In this document: one piece after another, positions 49,070 through 57,831 of the stretch
Layout of the letters: the number at the start of each line of letters is the position of its first letter
How positions within the stretch are numbered: the stretch's first letter is position 1
Source: Bacteroidota bacterium
Lineage (GTDB): Bacteria > Bacteroidota > Bacteroidia > Bacteroidales > UBA1715
Direction of reading: 5' to 3'
Assembly (NCBI GenBank): GCA_009786075.1
Contig: WQTX01000003.1
Location: 1-64,000 of the forward strand
Length of the DNA: 64,000 nt
Position numbers and translations under genes: made by a program
Notes under the pieces: model-generated
The model's database searches: none
The model's input: only the letters and a program-made list of their open reading frames with translations
Told to the model about the DNA's origin: nothing

Positions 49070-50047
49070 TTATTTTCCTTCTTTGTGGTTAGAAAAATAC
49101 AAGAGAAACGGAACCGAGCGCGTTGTTTCGTAATCGCCGATATTCAACATTTTTTGATATACACGTATCGGTGCAATTCCTTTTACATCTTTATATATGC
49201 GCATGGTAGCTCTGTCGTAATACCAATCTTCGATAAATGCAAATCCTACAAATTCGTTTATATTAATGGGATTAATGGGGTGGTTTACAGCAGCGCTATC
49301 AACTGTTTCGCCCAAGTCATCGTAGTCCAGTACGTAAATTGTTTCTTCGCCCAAACGTTGTCTTACTTCGTCAAGCGAAAGCGGTTCTAAAGTTTCACGA
49401 AATACAAAACTATATGCTTGCTGTCCGTTCAGCGCTTTGTCTATAATTAATTGTACGACACGTTTGCGCGGCATATTTTCTACCCAATCGGGACTTCTCT
49501 CATTTACAAGAGACACTTCGTAGGCAACGTTGCGGGCAAGCAGCGTTAAATTTTCAAACGGCATATCTACTGAGTCGGGAGCGTTGAAAGTTGCCACTCG
49601 AGATTCTATAGTATCGGTATTGTGCACATATTTCCGTACCAAAGTATAGGAACGTACGTATTTTTTCATCTCAAATTTTGCCGTGTCTAATTGCCACTCT
49701 TCATCGAAAACCATGTGTGAAATTTCATTTTTCACGCTCAACAATTGTTCCTTCACTTCTTCGGGCGTGAATGCTACCGTTGAAGACGGGTAACAAACTT
49801 TCAGCGTACCTTTTATGCTTTGCGCCACAAGAGTTTCAATAAACATTTGCCCGCCAAACCCTTTGAAATAGGGGTATTCTTTTGGTACTTCAAGTGCATG
49901 CTCATACATAATGCTTACCGATGTAGGCAGCAAATCATTCCGGAATACCGAACTTTGAGTTTGCTTATCTCGTTCTTCGCCTTGATTGCACGAAAACATA
50001 GCGAATGCACATGCAAGAGATATGAGATGAGAAATTTTACTATTCAT
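49070..50047 (-). CDS. PorN/GldN-like lipoprotein
   Basis: 325 residues from ATG 50047: lipoprotein signal (CAFAMFSCNQGE), then a domain whose C-terminal part reads INEFVGFAFIEDWYYDRATMRIYKDVKGIAPIRVYQKM...VPFLLYFSNHKEG, closely following the GldN/PorN pattern (IEDWYFD...ILGIAPL...FWVYFP). GldN/PorN with the GldK/PorK lipoprotein forms the periplasmic ring of T9SS. The true porN normally sits in a porK-L-M-N cluster and is not a lipoprotein, so this looks like a divergent, separately encoded and lipid-anchored relative. Four nucleotides separate it from the upstream barrel gene. Confidence 0.68.
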   Translation of the reverse strand: MNSKISHLISLACAFAMFSCNQGEERDKQTQSSVFRNDLLPTSVSIMYEHALEVPKEYPYFKGFGGQMFIETLVAQSIKGTLKVCYPSSTVAFTPEEVKEQLLSVKNEISHMVFDEEWQLDTAKFEMKKYVRSYTLVRKYVHNTDTIESRVATFNAPDSVDMPFENLTLLARNVAYEVSLVNERSPDWVENMPRKRVVQLIIDKALNGQQAYSFVFRETLEPLSLDEVRQRLGEETIYVLDYDDLGETVDSAAVNHPINPININEFVGFAFIEDWYYDRATMRIYKDVKGIAPIRVYQKMLNIGDYETTRSVPFLLYFSNHKEGK

Positions 50048-50051
50048 AATT

Positions 50052-50603
50052 TTAAAAAACATTATTATTAAAAGTTCTGAATTTCATTACGTAACGAAAC
50101 GTTATCCCGAGTTTTTCGGGATTGAACCGTTGCCCCCAATCATTAACTTTTTTTGGTGCTTTCGTGAATAAATCAATTTGAGGTCGCCAATCGATAGAAA
50201 TTCCAAGAGGAACTTTGTAAAACACAAATCCCACACCGGCAATTGCGTCAATGCCGAACACAAACGGAGCGTAGTCTTCCGGTTTTGCATTGAACCACGA
50301 AGCCACGTGCGCTCCGCCGCCAATATACCAACGAAATTGCGGCGACAATCCGGGAAATGTTGAGGTATATTTATAAAATCCGGCAAATTCTACCCCTTCG
50401 GCAAAATACCAGCCTCCCATTACTTCCCACGAATTATGTCTCGTCCAAAATCGCTCGTAACTCGCGCCGCACATTCCGGCATGCAACAATTCGTAACGAA
50501 AGCCTATGGCATGCTTGAACCACATTTCATTTTCTCGTCGTTGAGCCATTGCCGCTGTAGCAAGCGTAATAACACTCAGTAAAATCAGTACAACTTTCTT
50601 CAT
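50052..50603 (-). CDS. small outer membrane beta-barrel-like protein
   Basis: 183 residues: signal peptide ending AMAQ, then strands alternating aromatic and polar residues (AIGFRYELLHAGMCGASYERFW, WEVMGGWYFAEGVEFAGFYKY, GIDAIAGVGFVFYKVPLGISIDWRPQIDLF) and a final strand LGITFRYVMKF followed by a short tail. Such 180-190 aa barrels are common in Bacteroidetes and mostly uncharacterised. It is 4 nt upstream of the GldN-like gene, hence likely in the same transcript. Confidence 0.75.
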   Translation of the reverse strand: MKKVVLILLSVITLATAAMAQRRENEMWFKHAIGFRYELLHAGMCGASYERFWTRHNSWEVMGGWYFAEGVEFAGFYKYTSTFPGLSPQFRWYIGGGAHVASWFNAKPEDYAPFVFGIDAIAGVGFVFYKVPLGISIDWRPQIDLFTKAPKKVNDWGQRFNPEKLGITFRYVMKFRTFNNNVF

Positions 50604-50611
50604 AATTTTTA

Positions 50612-50692
50612 GGGTTTAATGGTTAGGGATTAGTGGTTAATGGTTAGTGATTAGTGAGTCATTATAATTAACCGTTAACCACTAATCACTAA
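50612..50692. repeat. TTAGTGGTTA word-built inverted-repeat spacer
   Basis: TTAGTGGTTAATGGTTAGTGATTAGTG-type words (left) face CGTTAACCACTAATCACTAACCACTA-type complements (right); the stem fills the gap between two minus-strand genes. Confidence 0.75.
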
Positions 50693-50695
50693 CCA

Positions 50696-51187
50696 CTATT
50701 TCCTATAGGTATCAAGTGTTTCTGTTAAAGTTTTCAGTTCTTCTTTATTCAAGGCAGTAAGACTTATTGGCGGGTATTTTGCAATTTTTCCGCCTTGTGC
50801 TTTTTGGTAAAGCACCAATTCCGGAAGTTTGTTGGTATATTCTATTTCATATTTTGCATACAATTGCATAGGAATTTTGTATGTCGTAAATTTTTTTCCT
50901 ATCAATCTTATGTGATAAAAACGAAAAACCAAATGCTCTTTATCGTCGTCGGTAAAATAAATAAAACAATATTTTTGGCGAAACCGGTGCCAATTGTAAA
51001 AGGCATACGCTGCACCTGCAATAAACACCAGGATAGTTTTTGGCGTTGTACCTAATTCAGCCCAGCCAAATTCAACAGCTAAACTATTCCACAAAAGTAC
51101 AAGCACAAACACTACCATGAGAGTGATAAGCGCTATCATGCGTTGGATTTTCGATTTACCGGCGAAGGTGTTGTTTTGAAGTACCAC
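50696..51187 (-). CDS. membrane protein with two helices and a PH-like domain
   Basis: 163 residues from a GTG start (an internal ATG 16 codons later is an alternative). Two membrane segments (ALITLMVVFVLVLLWNSLAV; KTILVFIAGAAYAFYNW) are followed by a soluble domain (KYCFIYFTDDDKEHLVFRFYHIRLIGKKFTTYKIPMQLYAKYEI...KYPPISLTALNKEELKTLTETLDTYR) that resembles the bacterial PH fold in strand pattern. Unknown function; sits 24 nt downstream of the FKBP gene. Confidence 0.65.
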   Translation of the reverse strand: MVLQNNTFAGKSKIQRMIALITLMVVFVLVLLWNSLAVEFGWAELGTTPKTILVFIAGAAYAFYNWHRFRQKYCFIYFTDDDKEHLVFRFYHIRLIGKKFTTYKIPMQLYAKYEIEYTNKLPELVLYQKAQGGKIAKYPPISLTALNKEELKTLTETLDTYRK

Positions 51188-51211
51188 AGGTTAGGGGGAT
51201 TAAAATTAAAA

Positions 51212-51895
51212 CTAATCTATGCTTATTAATTCTATACGGAAAATAAGTGTTGAATATGGTTCAATTGGACCTGCTCCATGGTCGCCATACGCCAAATTTT
51301 GTGGAATGTAGGCTATAATAGTTGTGCCGACATTCATTAATTGAATGGCTTCGCTAAAACCGGGAATTACTTGTGAAACGCCAAATGTAGCCGGAGTGCC
51401 TCGCTCAATTGATGAGTCGAAAATTGTACCGTCTATTAATTTACCTTCGTAGTGTAACGTTACAACATCATTGGCTTGTGGTCGTGCTCCGGTGCCTTGT
51501 TTTACAACTTCATATTGCAAACCACTTGCCGTTGTTACCACTCCGGGGCGTTTTGCATTTTGAGCAAGAAAAGCATTGCCTGCCTCTAAATTCCCCTCGA
51601 ATTGTTTTAACTCTGCTCTACGCATTTCTTCTTGTTTTACCATAAAAAATGTTTGCGCTACACGTTGTGCATCTTCTTGTGTCATACGAGGATTTCCCGC
51701 AAACACATCTTGCATTGCAGCAGAAAAGAGCGTTACATTAATGTCGTTTTGCAATTGCATTTGTTTTAAATTACTTGCAATGTCCATACCTAAGGCGTAT
51801 GACACACTGTCTTTTTGCGTTTTTAACTGATTTTTTTGTGCCGATACGTTGAACGCAATCAAACACGCTACGGCTGCGATTGAAATCTTTTTCAT
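51212..51895 (-). CDS. periplasmic FKBP-type peptidyl-prolyl isomerase (Mip/FkpA-like)
   Basis: 227 residues: signal peptide (AAVACLIAFNVSAQ), an N-terminal dimerisation domain (KDSVSYALGMDIASNLKQM...AFLAQNAKRPGVVTTASGLQYEVV) and an FKBP domain (DVVTLHYEGKLIDGTIFDSSIERGTPATFGVSQVIPGFSEAIQLM, AYGDHGAGPIEPYSTLIFRIELISI). Assists folding of exported proteins. Confidence 0.92.
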   Translation of the reverse strand: MKKISIAAVACLIAFNVSAQKNQLKTQKDSVSYALGMDIASNLKQMQLQNDINVTLFSAAMQDVFAGNPRMTQEDAQRVAQTFFMVKQEEMRRAELKQFEGNLEAGNAFLAQNAKRPGVVTTASGLQYEVVKQGTGARPQANDVVTLHYEGKLIDGTIFDSSIERGTPATFGVSQVIPGFSEAIQLMNVGTTIIAYIPQNLAYGDHGAGPIEPYSTLIFRIELISID

Positions 51896-52020
51896 AATAG
51901 TATTTTTAGATTTGGTTTAAAATTTATGAAAACAAAGATACAGTTTTATTTTTATATGCAACATTTTCGACTAAGAATTTACATGATTGTCGGCATAAGA
52001 AAAAATGCCGTAGGACATTT

Positions 52021-52620
52021 TTACAACAAAAAAAACACTACACCCATCCCCAATGCAAAGCCCGTAGCCACTTGCGCCGGTGTGTGCGCCTGTAAATACA
52101 ATCGGGAACTGAGCACCAAACCTGCAATGGTTAATGCCGCCGGTATAAGTAAATAAGCAAAAAAATGTTGGTGTAAACTTAATTGCACTACAAGCGCCAA
52201 AAATCCGCCCACACCTATGGCATGTAAACTTATTTTCCAAAATATGGTAATACAAAAACTAAGCGCCATAAGTAAACTGCACGCTAAAATATACATATTG
52301 ACAAGCGTTAGAGAATTATGTACAATTAAATTATAGGACGTAAAAAGATACACCACCGATGTGGAAAACAATAATGCCAGCCGTTGATGCTTTTCTGAAA
52401 ATTCTTTTCGCGTTAAATATGTATAAATCCAATAAAGCGGCACAAACGCAAGCGGCACTACAAAAAGCATAAGCACCAGCGTTTTAGAAAAAGCATATAA
52501 TTGCGCCGTGGAAATATAAGGCGTAAGCGCAACTGTTAGAATACAGCCTGCGAGTACCATATTTAATGGGTGGAATAAGATGGAAATAATCCATGCGGCT
52601 ATTTTTAGGGGTTTTAACAT
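52021..52620 (-). CDS. PAP2-like membrane protein
   Basis: 199 residues from ATG 52620, with about six hydrophobic helices. Only the end matches PAP2 phosphatases: SSRLYLQAHTPAQVATGFALGMG, comparable to the SR-x-x-x-x-x-H motif of the family. The first PAP2 motifs (KX6RP, PSGH) are not visible, so catalytic activity is doubtful. Known relatives act on isoprenyl or phosphatidyl phosphates. Confidence 0.65.
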   Translation of the reverse strand: MLKPLKIAAWIISILFHPLNMVLAGCILTVALTPYISTAQLYAFSKTLVLMLFVVPLAFVPLYWIYTYLTRKEFSEKHQRLALLFSTSVVYLFTSYNLIVHNSLTLVNMYILACSLLMALSFCITIFWKISLHAIGVGGFLALVVQLSLHQHFFAYLLIPAALTIAGLVLSSRLYLQAHTPAQVATGFALGMGVVFFLL

Positions 52621-52678
52621 AATCAATTTTTTGAGTGCAAAACAGCGTGTTAAACGCCGCCCTTTTCATTTCATTATT

Positions 52679-53119
52679 TTATTTCCGTCTCTCAAACACA
52701 ACTTCCCTATTCTGCTCCCCTCGAAAAATCAATTTATTCTTGGTGTAAGAATAAGTCATTGCACCGTTAAACAATAACAGTAATTGTTCATCAAAATTTC
52801 TTTGGAACTCGTTTGTATTACCTACCATTGTCCATTCCCCAGAATTTATAATGATATTCCCTTCTGAAATAATTTGATATTCCCCACCACCATAATTAAC
52901 ACTTGTATTCATATTAAAAATTGAATCATTGACAAATTTTAAAATATATGCTTCCTCTCGAAACATTTTGCCCGAAGGCACTAAATACTTACTTCCATTC
53001 GTAACTGATTTTACCTTCCATTCTTTGTGTAAAAAATCAGTACCTATTTGTTCTTTTTTACAGTTGCTTAGCAAAAACAATGATGAAAAAAGTAATAGTA
53101 TTAATTGATTTGTTTTCAT
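52679..53119 (-). CDS. lipoprotein of unknown function (lipocalin-like pattern)
   Basis: 146 residues from ATG 53119: lipoprotein signal (FSSLFLLSNCKKEQ), then a chain that opens LHKEWKVKSVTNGSKYLVP and ends GAMTYSYTKNKLIFRGEQNREVVFERR, the strand pattern of small lipocalin-like lipoproteins of Bacteroidetes. It follows the protease gene by 16 nt on the same strand, so it may be cotranscribed with it and the two Ig-like lipoproteins. Confidence 0.65.
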   Translation of the reverse strand: MKTNQLILLLFSSLFLLSNCKKEQIGTDFLHKEWKVKSVTNGSKYLVPSGKMFREEAYILKFVNDSIFNMNTSVNYGGGEYQIISEGNIIINSGEWTMVGNTNEFQRNFDEQLLLLFNGAMTYSYTKNKLIFRGEQNREVVFERRK

Positions 53120-53135
53120 TTTTGTGATTTTTTGA

Positions 53136-55025
53136 TTATTGAACAATAATTTTTTTAACAACAATTTTCTCATTCATTGTTATTTTGACATAATAAATTC
53201 CCGCTTTTAAATCAGTACGATTTATATTCACAGTTTCATCATTACAGTTGACGTAGCCAAGCAAGCCTCCCAAATTGTTAAAAATTTCTACCGTATAAGG
53301 TTGTATCTCTCCTGTAATTTTTACTTTAAAATTTCCGTCATTTGGATTTGGATAAACAATAAAATCCACATTGCTAATTTCTGTCGTTTCTACTGCCAAT
53401 TCTAAACTTTTTAGCATAGAAGCGGCATCTTCATTGTCGTTTTCTGTGTCCGTGCCTCTTGTTGCTATTCCCCCTCCGGCTGTTATTCTTACATTCGACC
53501 CTGCTTTTGCATGAAAACCGGGTTTGAGAACTACCGATTGTTGACCATGTATTCTAACCGTTGTATTTGATTCTATTGTTGTGTTGGAAATTTCAATAGT
53601 ACAACCTGCTAATAAGTGCGAACCTAAATTATAGGTTCTATTATTGAGTGTTATATCACAATTTTTACCAATTAAAGAGGTTTGATTTGTACCTAATGGG
53701 TCTAACCAATCACTTAGTCTTGCGCTACTACTATTGCCACTCCAAGAAACATCAAAGCGACCATAGTAAAAAACACCTTTTGGAGGGCACGCAACAGTAC
53801 CGCCGCATAGCGACCCAATAACTCGGTTGTTTTGATTTAATAATGACGAACCAGACGACCCTCCTTCTAAAGCACCACTATGAAAACCAACTTTCCAATA
53901 CTTATTCGCAGGTAATGTTTCACCTGACATAGGAAAGGAGGTAGATTGATTCACAATAGAATTCGTGAGAGAGATTTTTTTCTGAGCTCCACTGGGGTGA
54001 TGAATAACGGCTCCACCTGTAGGAGAGGTTGTTCTATCCCAACCCAAAAAGTAAAGAGATATATTAGGGTTCATTGCAGGATGCTCAATTAAATTTAATA
54101 ACAAAAAATCTGTATCTGCACTTCTTGCCAATACATTAGCTCCTGTTGTAGAATTATTGCTATTTATATTAACCACACCGCCACATGGTGCTTCATAATT
54201 CCAATAAAAAATCCATTGCGCAGTACTTATTGATGCATCTTCAAAACAATGATTTGCAGAAAAGAATACAGGACGGTTATCATTAGCAGTTGTGTTGAGA
54301 AGAGTTCCTGTACAAATCAAGTCCCACATTACCATATAAGCGACAGCATCTTTTTCGTTTTCGTAACCATTACCTGCCAGACAATTAACATCATTATGAC
54401 AATTTAAAAATGTAAGATTGTGCCTTAGTTGTTTTTCTTCTTTTACAATATCATAAACATACCGGTATCCGCTAACTACATGAGATATTGAAATAATGCC
54501 ACTATCTTTAATTCCTTTCGGCTCGTAATATTCCAAAACAATACTGTTTGTAAATAAAAAACCGGTAGCAAATCCCATGATGCTATCTTTATTTCCTTTA
54601 TTGTTTTCTGAAGTAAAGGCACCTATATGTTGTTGCATATCTTCGGAATAAATGAAAAATTTTGCTCCTTCGGGTAGCCAAAATTTATCGTACAATAAAT
54701 TTAAAGAAAGTGCATCGGGACTATATATTCTTAAATTCCACAAACGCCCGCTGTCGGCTGTTGTTGTCCAAACTCCCGAATTTTCTAAGTTGAAATTAAC
54801 ATCATGGGAAAAACCAAACCGATACGGTCTAACTAAACCTTCATTTGCCAAATCTTCTCTGTTTAAGGTTTCCATATCAAGATTCGACATTCTAACTTCG
54901 GGTACCGATTGAATTGTTGTTTCATTACCTCTTACCCAGCTATATGGAATTTCGCCGGTGCTAAGTTGTGCTTTTACTGTAAAACAGAAAAATCCTAAAA
55001 ACATAATTAATGTTGTACGTCTCAT
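53136..55025 (-). CDS. secreted trypsin-like protease with T9SS sorting domain, second copy
   Basis: 629 residues: signal peptide ending VKAQ (20), propeptide-like region, chymotrypsin-fold domain with His in SANHC (259), Asp in DTDFLLL (306) and Ser in GGSSGSSLL (391), then a short beta-repeat segment (IEISNTTIESNTTVRIHGQQS...LKPGFHAKAGSNVRI, ~475-515) seen in many T9SS cargos, and a T9SS type A sorting domain (IVYPNPNDGNFKVKITG...GIYYVKITMNEKIVVKKIIVQ). It shares the protease core with the 905-aa protein at 5.2-8.0 kb but has a different linker. Cell-surface or secreted. Confidence 0.9.
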   Translation of the reverse strand: MRRTTLIMFLGFFCFTVKAQLSTGEIPYSWVRGNETTIQSVPEVRMSNLDMETLNREDLANEGLVRPYRFGFSHDVNFNLENSGVWTTTADSGRLWNLRIYSPDALSLNLLYDKFWLPEGAKFFIYSEDMQQHIGAFTSENNKGNKDSIMGFATGFLFTNSIVLEYYEPKGIKDSGIISISHVVSGYRYVYDIVKEEKQLRHNLTFLNCHNDVNCLAGNGYENEKDAVAYMVMWDLICTGTLLNTTANDNRPVFFSANHCFEDASISTAQWIFYWNYEAPCGGVVNINSNNSTTGANVLARSADTDFLLLNLIEHPAMNPNISLYFLGWDRTTSPTGGAVIHHPSGAQKKISLTNSIVNQSTSFPMSGETLPANKYWKVGFHSGALEGGSSGSSLLNQNNRVIGSLCGGTVACPPKGVFYYGRFDVSWSGNSSSARLSDWLDPLGTNQTSLIGKNCDITLNNRTYNLGSHLLAGCTIEISNTTIESNTTVRIHGQQSVVLKPGFHAKAGSNVRITAGGGIATRGTDTENDNEDAASMLKSLELAVETTEISNVDFIVYPNPNDGNFKVKITGEIQPYTVEIFNNLGGLLGYVNCNDETVNINRTDLKAGIYYVKITMNEKIVVKKIIVQ

Positions 55026-55037
55026 AGTCTCTATTTT

Positions 55038-55511
55038 TTATTTAATTTCAAACTCTGTATATAAATCAAAACAAATAACATCAGCTACAGAAGGATTATA
55101 AGATACACTAAAATCTTTAACATATCTGTATTTTCCTTTCTTTTTCCCGTACGATAAATAATTAGGCATTCTTTTGTCGATTTCACCAGCCGAAAGACCA
55201 AGTAGCATCTGTGAAAATTGTATATCTAATTTAACTTCCGTCCAATTTCCCTTATCAAAATATTCTAAAGAAAATTCGGTACCATAATGTAAAACACCAT
55301 TTGTATGGTTTTCAATTATAAACTCCACAGGCGAATCTAAAAAACCACTTTCAGGCGAATAATACATTCTTACAAACTCGGTTTCATTTATATCAAATCT
55401 TCCTTCTTTTGACGAATATGTTTTTCTTATATCTTCTTTTTCTTTACAGGCAGAAAAAATTCCTGTAAAAATCAGCAAAAATGCTGAAATGATAAAAATA
55501 TTCTTTTTCAT
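55038..55511 (-). CDS. Ig-like (Big_14-type) lipoprotein, copy 2
   Basis: 157 residues: lipoprotein signal (FLLIFTGIFSACKEKED), then RKTYSSKEGRFDINETEFVRMYYSPESG and a single beta domain with FIIENHTNGVLHYGTEFSLEYFDKGNWTEV, the pattern of the bacterial Ig-like fold Big_14. Paralog of the gene immediately upstream; signal peptides are almost identical. A second ATG lies two codons upstream. Function unknown; the pair precedes a T9SS protease on the same strand with short gaps (9 and 12 nt). Confidence 0.75.
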   Translation of the reverse strand: MKKNIFIISAFLLIFTGIFSACKEKEDIRKTYSSKEGRFDINETEFVRMYYSPESGFLDSPVEFIIENHTNGVLHYGTEFSLEYFDKGNWTEVKLDIQFSQMLLGLSAGEIDKRMPNYLSYGKKKGKYRYVKDFSVSYNPSVADVICFDLYTEFEIK

Positions 55512-55520
55512 AATCATTTT

Positions 55521-56009
55521 TTATTTAATTTCAAATTCTGTACTCAATTTAATATCACCACTCACATCTTCGAAATGAAAATCACCATATAAAGTAAAAT
55601 TTTTAGTTAGTCGATATTGACCTTTTTTATTGCTATTATATTCTTTAATTAATGGGAGTAAATAAATCTTTTCTTCGGTCGTTTTACCGGAAAACAAAAT
55701 ATGTCCAACAAGGTTCCAACCAGGCAATTGTATTGAATCCCATTTGTTTTTATTTAAATATTCCAGTGAAAACCCGTAACCGTGCAATAAATCTTTTTCA
55801 GAATGGTTTTCAATTCTCAATATGTGCGATGAATTATTAGTTCCTTCCTCAGGCAATATCTGCATCGTTACAAATTCGTTTTCATTTAAATAAAATCTTC
55901 CTTCTTTTATTGAATATACTTTTCTTATATCTTCTTTTTCTTTACAGGCAGAAAAACTTCCTGCAAAAATCAGCAAAAATGCTGAAATGATAAAAATATT
56001 TGTTTTCAT
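55521..56009 (-). CDS. Ig-like (Big_14-type) lipoprotein, copy 1
   Basis: 162 residues with the same layout as its neighbour: lipobox FSACKEKED, RKVYSIKEGRFYLNENEFVTMQILPEEG, and the Ig-like strands LRIENHSEKDLLHGYGFSLEYLNKNKWDSIQLP. The signal and the first 30 mature residues are nearly identical to copy 2, while the Ig-like part has diverged, indicating an old tandem duplication with a conserved anchor. Confidence 0.75.
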   Translation of the reverse strand: MKTNIFIISAFLLIFAGSFSACKEKEDIRKVYSIKEGRFYLNENEFVTMQILPEEGTNNSSHILRIENHSEKDLLHGYGFSLEYLNKNKWDSIQLPGWNLVGHILFSGKTTEEKIYLLPLIKEYNSNKKGQYRLTKNFTLYGDFHFEDVSGDIKLSTEFEIK

Positions 56010-56022
56010 ACTTACCCTCCTC

Positions 56023-57069
56023 TTATTTATTTTCCACTTCCGAAAGTCGTTGTTCTATTTCTATAATATACAAAGTCAATTCCTCAATTTTTTTCAACAA
56101 CAACGCATTCATTTCGCTCAAGTTTATGCCTTCGCTTTCCATTTCGGCAGCAGGTGCTACTTCGGGTAGGTGTTTGTTGGTTTTTACAAATGTGCTTAAT
56201 TCGCTCAAAGGCATAAGTTTGTAATCTTTTTCAAATACGTAATCGCAGCCTTGGGTAAGGCATACTTTTACTTCGTGGGCGCGAATAATTCCGTTTACAT
56301 CAAGTTTTACAGTAGGGTTAGAGTAGCCGATGCCGACGTTGTCGGTAAAATAAGATTTACCTACAACGTGTAATTTTTGGCTTGGAGTTTCTGTGCCGAG
56401 TCCGAAATCGCCGTTCATCACTACCACTTTGCCGCCGGTAAAATAACCTGCGTAGCGTGTTGTTACATGTGCACCCGTAACTTCTGAATATAAGCCATAT
56501 ACATTATTGTAAGAGGAAGTTCCCGTTGCATTAACTAATAAATACGCTCCATAAGCACTACCTCCAAACGAAGTATTCAATGCATTGTCTGAATAAATTC
56601 CATACATATTACTGCTATATCCTGAACTTGTATTTTTTGAATAAATTCCATATACATTTCCAGAAAAAGGATTGTATTCATTATCAACATACAAACCATA
56701 TAACGGCAAACCACTTGTATAACCTGAATATCCTTGCTGTGTATTTTTAATGTATGCTCCATATAACGATGCAAACCTTGAAAGGTTTGTGTTTTTTGCA
56801 TATAAGCCATACAAAGGTTTTGCTAAATTAGCATTTGAATTATACAGTGTGCTATGCAAGCCAAATGTGGTATCGGTTGCTGATATTGTATTGTTCAATA
56901 GTAATTTTGCTTTGGGGTTTACCGTTGTGCCAATAGCTGCATTTGCCGTTGTGGGAGTGAGTATGGCTGAGTTTGTACCAAAACTCCAACCTCCAGTTTG
57001 TGCAAAAACCGTAGCAGTTATAAAACTAAGGAATAAAAAAATTGCTGATTGTTTTAAATGTTTTTTCAT
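56023..57069 (-). CDS. secreted YG-repeat surface protein with a coiled-coil C-terminus
   Basis: 348 residues: signal peptide ending VFAQ, a middle region of degenerate repeats of the form LYGLYxxN / VYGIYSxN / YGAYxxN (about residues 80-210), a segment FGLGTETPSQKLHVVGKSYFTDNVGIGYSNPTVKLDVNGIIRAHEVKV as in the head of tail-fibre-type proteins, and a C-terminal part MPLSELSTFVKTNKHLPEVAPAAEMESEGINLSEMNALLLKKIEELTLYIIEIEQRL that forms a coiled coil. The last block resembles the intramolecular chaperone region of fibre proteins but lacks an obvious S74 catalytic pair. Probably a trimeric surface fibre. Confidence 0.75.
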   Translation of the reverse strand: MKKHLKQSAIFLFLSFITATVFAQTGGWSFGTNSAILTPTTANAAIGTTVNPKAKLLLNNTISATDTTFGLHSTLYNSNANLAKPLYGLYAKNTNLSRFASLYGAYIKNTQQGYSGYTSGLPLYGLYVDNEYNPFSGNVYGIYSKNTSSGYSSNMYGIYSDNALNTSFGGSAYGAYLLVNATGTSSYNNVYGLYSEVTGAHVTTRYAGYFTGGKVVVMNGDFGLGTETPSQKLHVVGKSYFTDNVGIGYSNPTVKLDVNGIIRAHEVKVCLTQGCDYVFEKDYKLMPLSELSTFVKTNKHLPEVAPAAEMESEGINLSEMNALLLKKIEELTLYIIEIEQRLSEVENK

Positions 57070-57317
57070 AAGATTTTGGGTTTTAAAATTTGTATAAGAG
57101 AATTTGCTTTGTGTTAATTGGAAATTACTACAATGATAATAAATATTTTAAATTTTTACAATCATTTGCTTTTTTATTTTGTCATAAACAATTGTTTTGC
57201 TTGTAAGTTATTTATTTTCAGGGTTTTTCATTTTGCGCTATCGCTCCCAAATGGTAGCTAACCCGTAAATATGTGCATTTGTACAGTTTGTAAAGAAACA
57301 ACATTAATTCATTACTC

Positions 57318-57380
57318 ATTGTTACTTTTTCGAGAAAATAAATACTATTCCGGAAATAATTGTTACTTTTACGGAAAATT
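57318..57380 (+). promoter_or_regulatory. direct-repeat operator candidate before the XRE gene
   Basis: ATTGTTACTTTTTCGAGAAAA (57318-57338) and ATTGTTACTTTTACGGAAAA (57359-57378) are direct repeats 41 bp apart (about four helical turns), ending 17 nt before the XRE start. They suit autoregulation by the HTH protein. The remainder of the gap 57070-57317 is AT-rich and shows no gene or clear promoter. Confidence 0.6.
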
Positions 57381-57395
57381 TAATCACACAAAACT

Positions 57396-57779
57396 ATGGA
57401 AGAGATATTGCAACAAATCAAAGACATACGAAACGTAAAAGGTTTTTCGCATGAATACATGGCAAATGAATTGAAAATGTCAACTTCTGCCTATCGAAAA
57501 ATAGAAAGCAACGAAACCAAGTTAACGGTTGAACGCTTATTTCAACTTGCGGAAATTTTACAAACTCCCGTAAATAAAATTCTTGGTGATAAACATTCCA
57601 ATGTTTTCTACAATAACAATTATAATGATAGCGGAACATTTAATACTTTTGCTGAAGTTGAACATTACTATCATCAAGAAAATAAAGAAACCACGCAAAA
57701 ATTAATTCAAACTATGGAGCAAGAAATAGGGCATTTGCGGGAAGAGATTATTTTTTTGCGGGAAATGGCAAGGAAATAA
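57396..57779 (+). CDS. XRE-family regulator
   Basis: 127 residues: HTH_3 domain at residues ~5-65 (IRNVKGFSHEYMANELKMSTSAYRKIESNETKLTVERLFQLAEIL), a polar linker rich in Asn, and a C-terminal coiled coil (TTQKLIQTMEQEIGHLREEIIFLREMA) that may dimerise it. Typical of Bacteroidetes XRE proteins. It precedes an AAA-ATPase/nuclease gene that has its own promoter-like box. Confidence 0.88.
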   Translation: MEEILQQIKDIRNVKGFSHEYMANELKMSTSAYRKIESNETKLTVERLFQLAEILQTPVNKILGDKHSNVFYNNNYNDSGTFNTFAEVEHYYHQENKETTQKLIQTMEQEIGHLREEIIFLREMARK

Positions 57780-57793
57780 ATGGTAAATTATAC

Positions 57794-57801
57794 TATATTT
57801 G
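57794..57801 (+). promoter_or_regulatory. -7 box before the AAA-ATPase/nuclease gene
   Basis: TATATTTG, 30 nt upstream of the ATG at 57832; fits TAnnTTTG. It allows expression independent of the XRE gene. Confidence 0.5.
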
Positions 57802-57831
57802 CAATTGTAAAATAGTAATTGAATATTGGTT

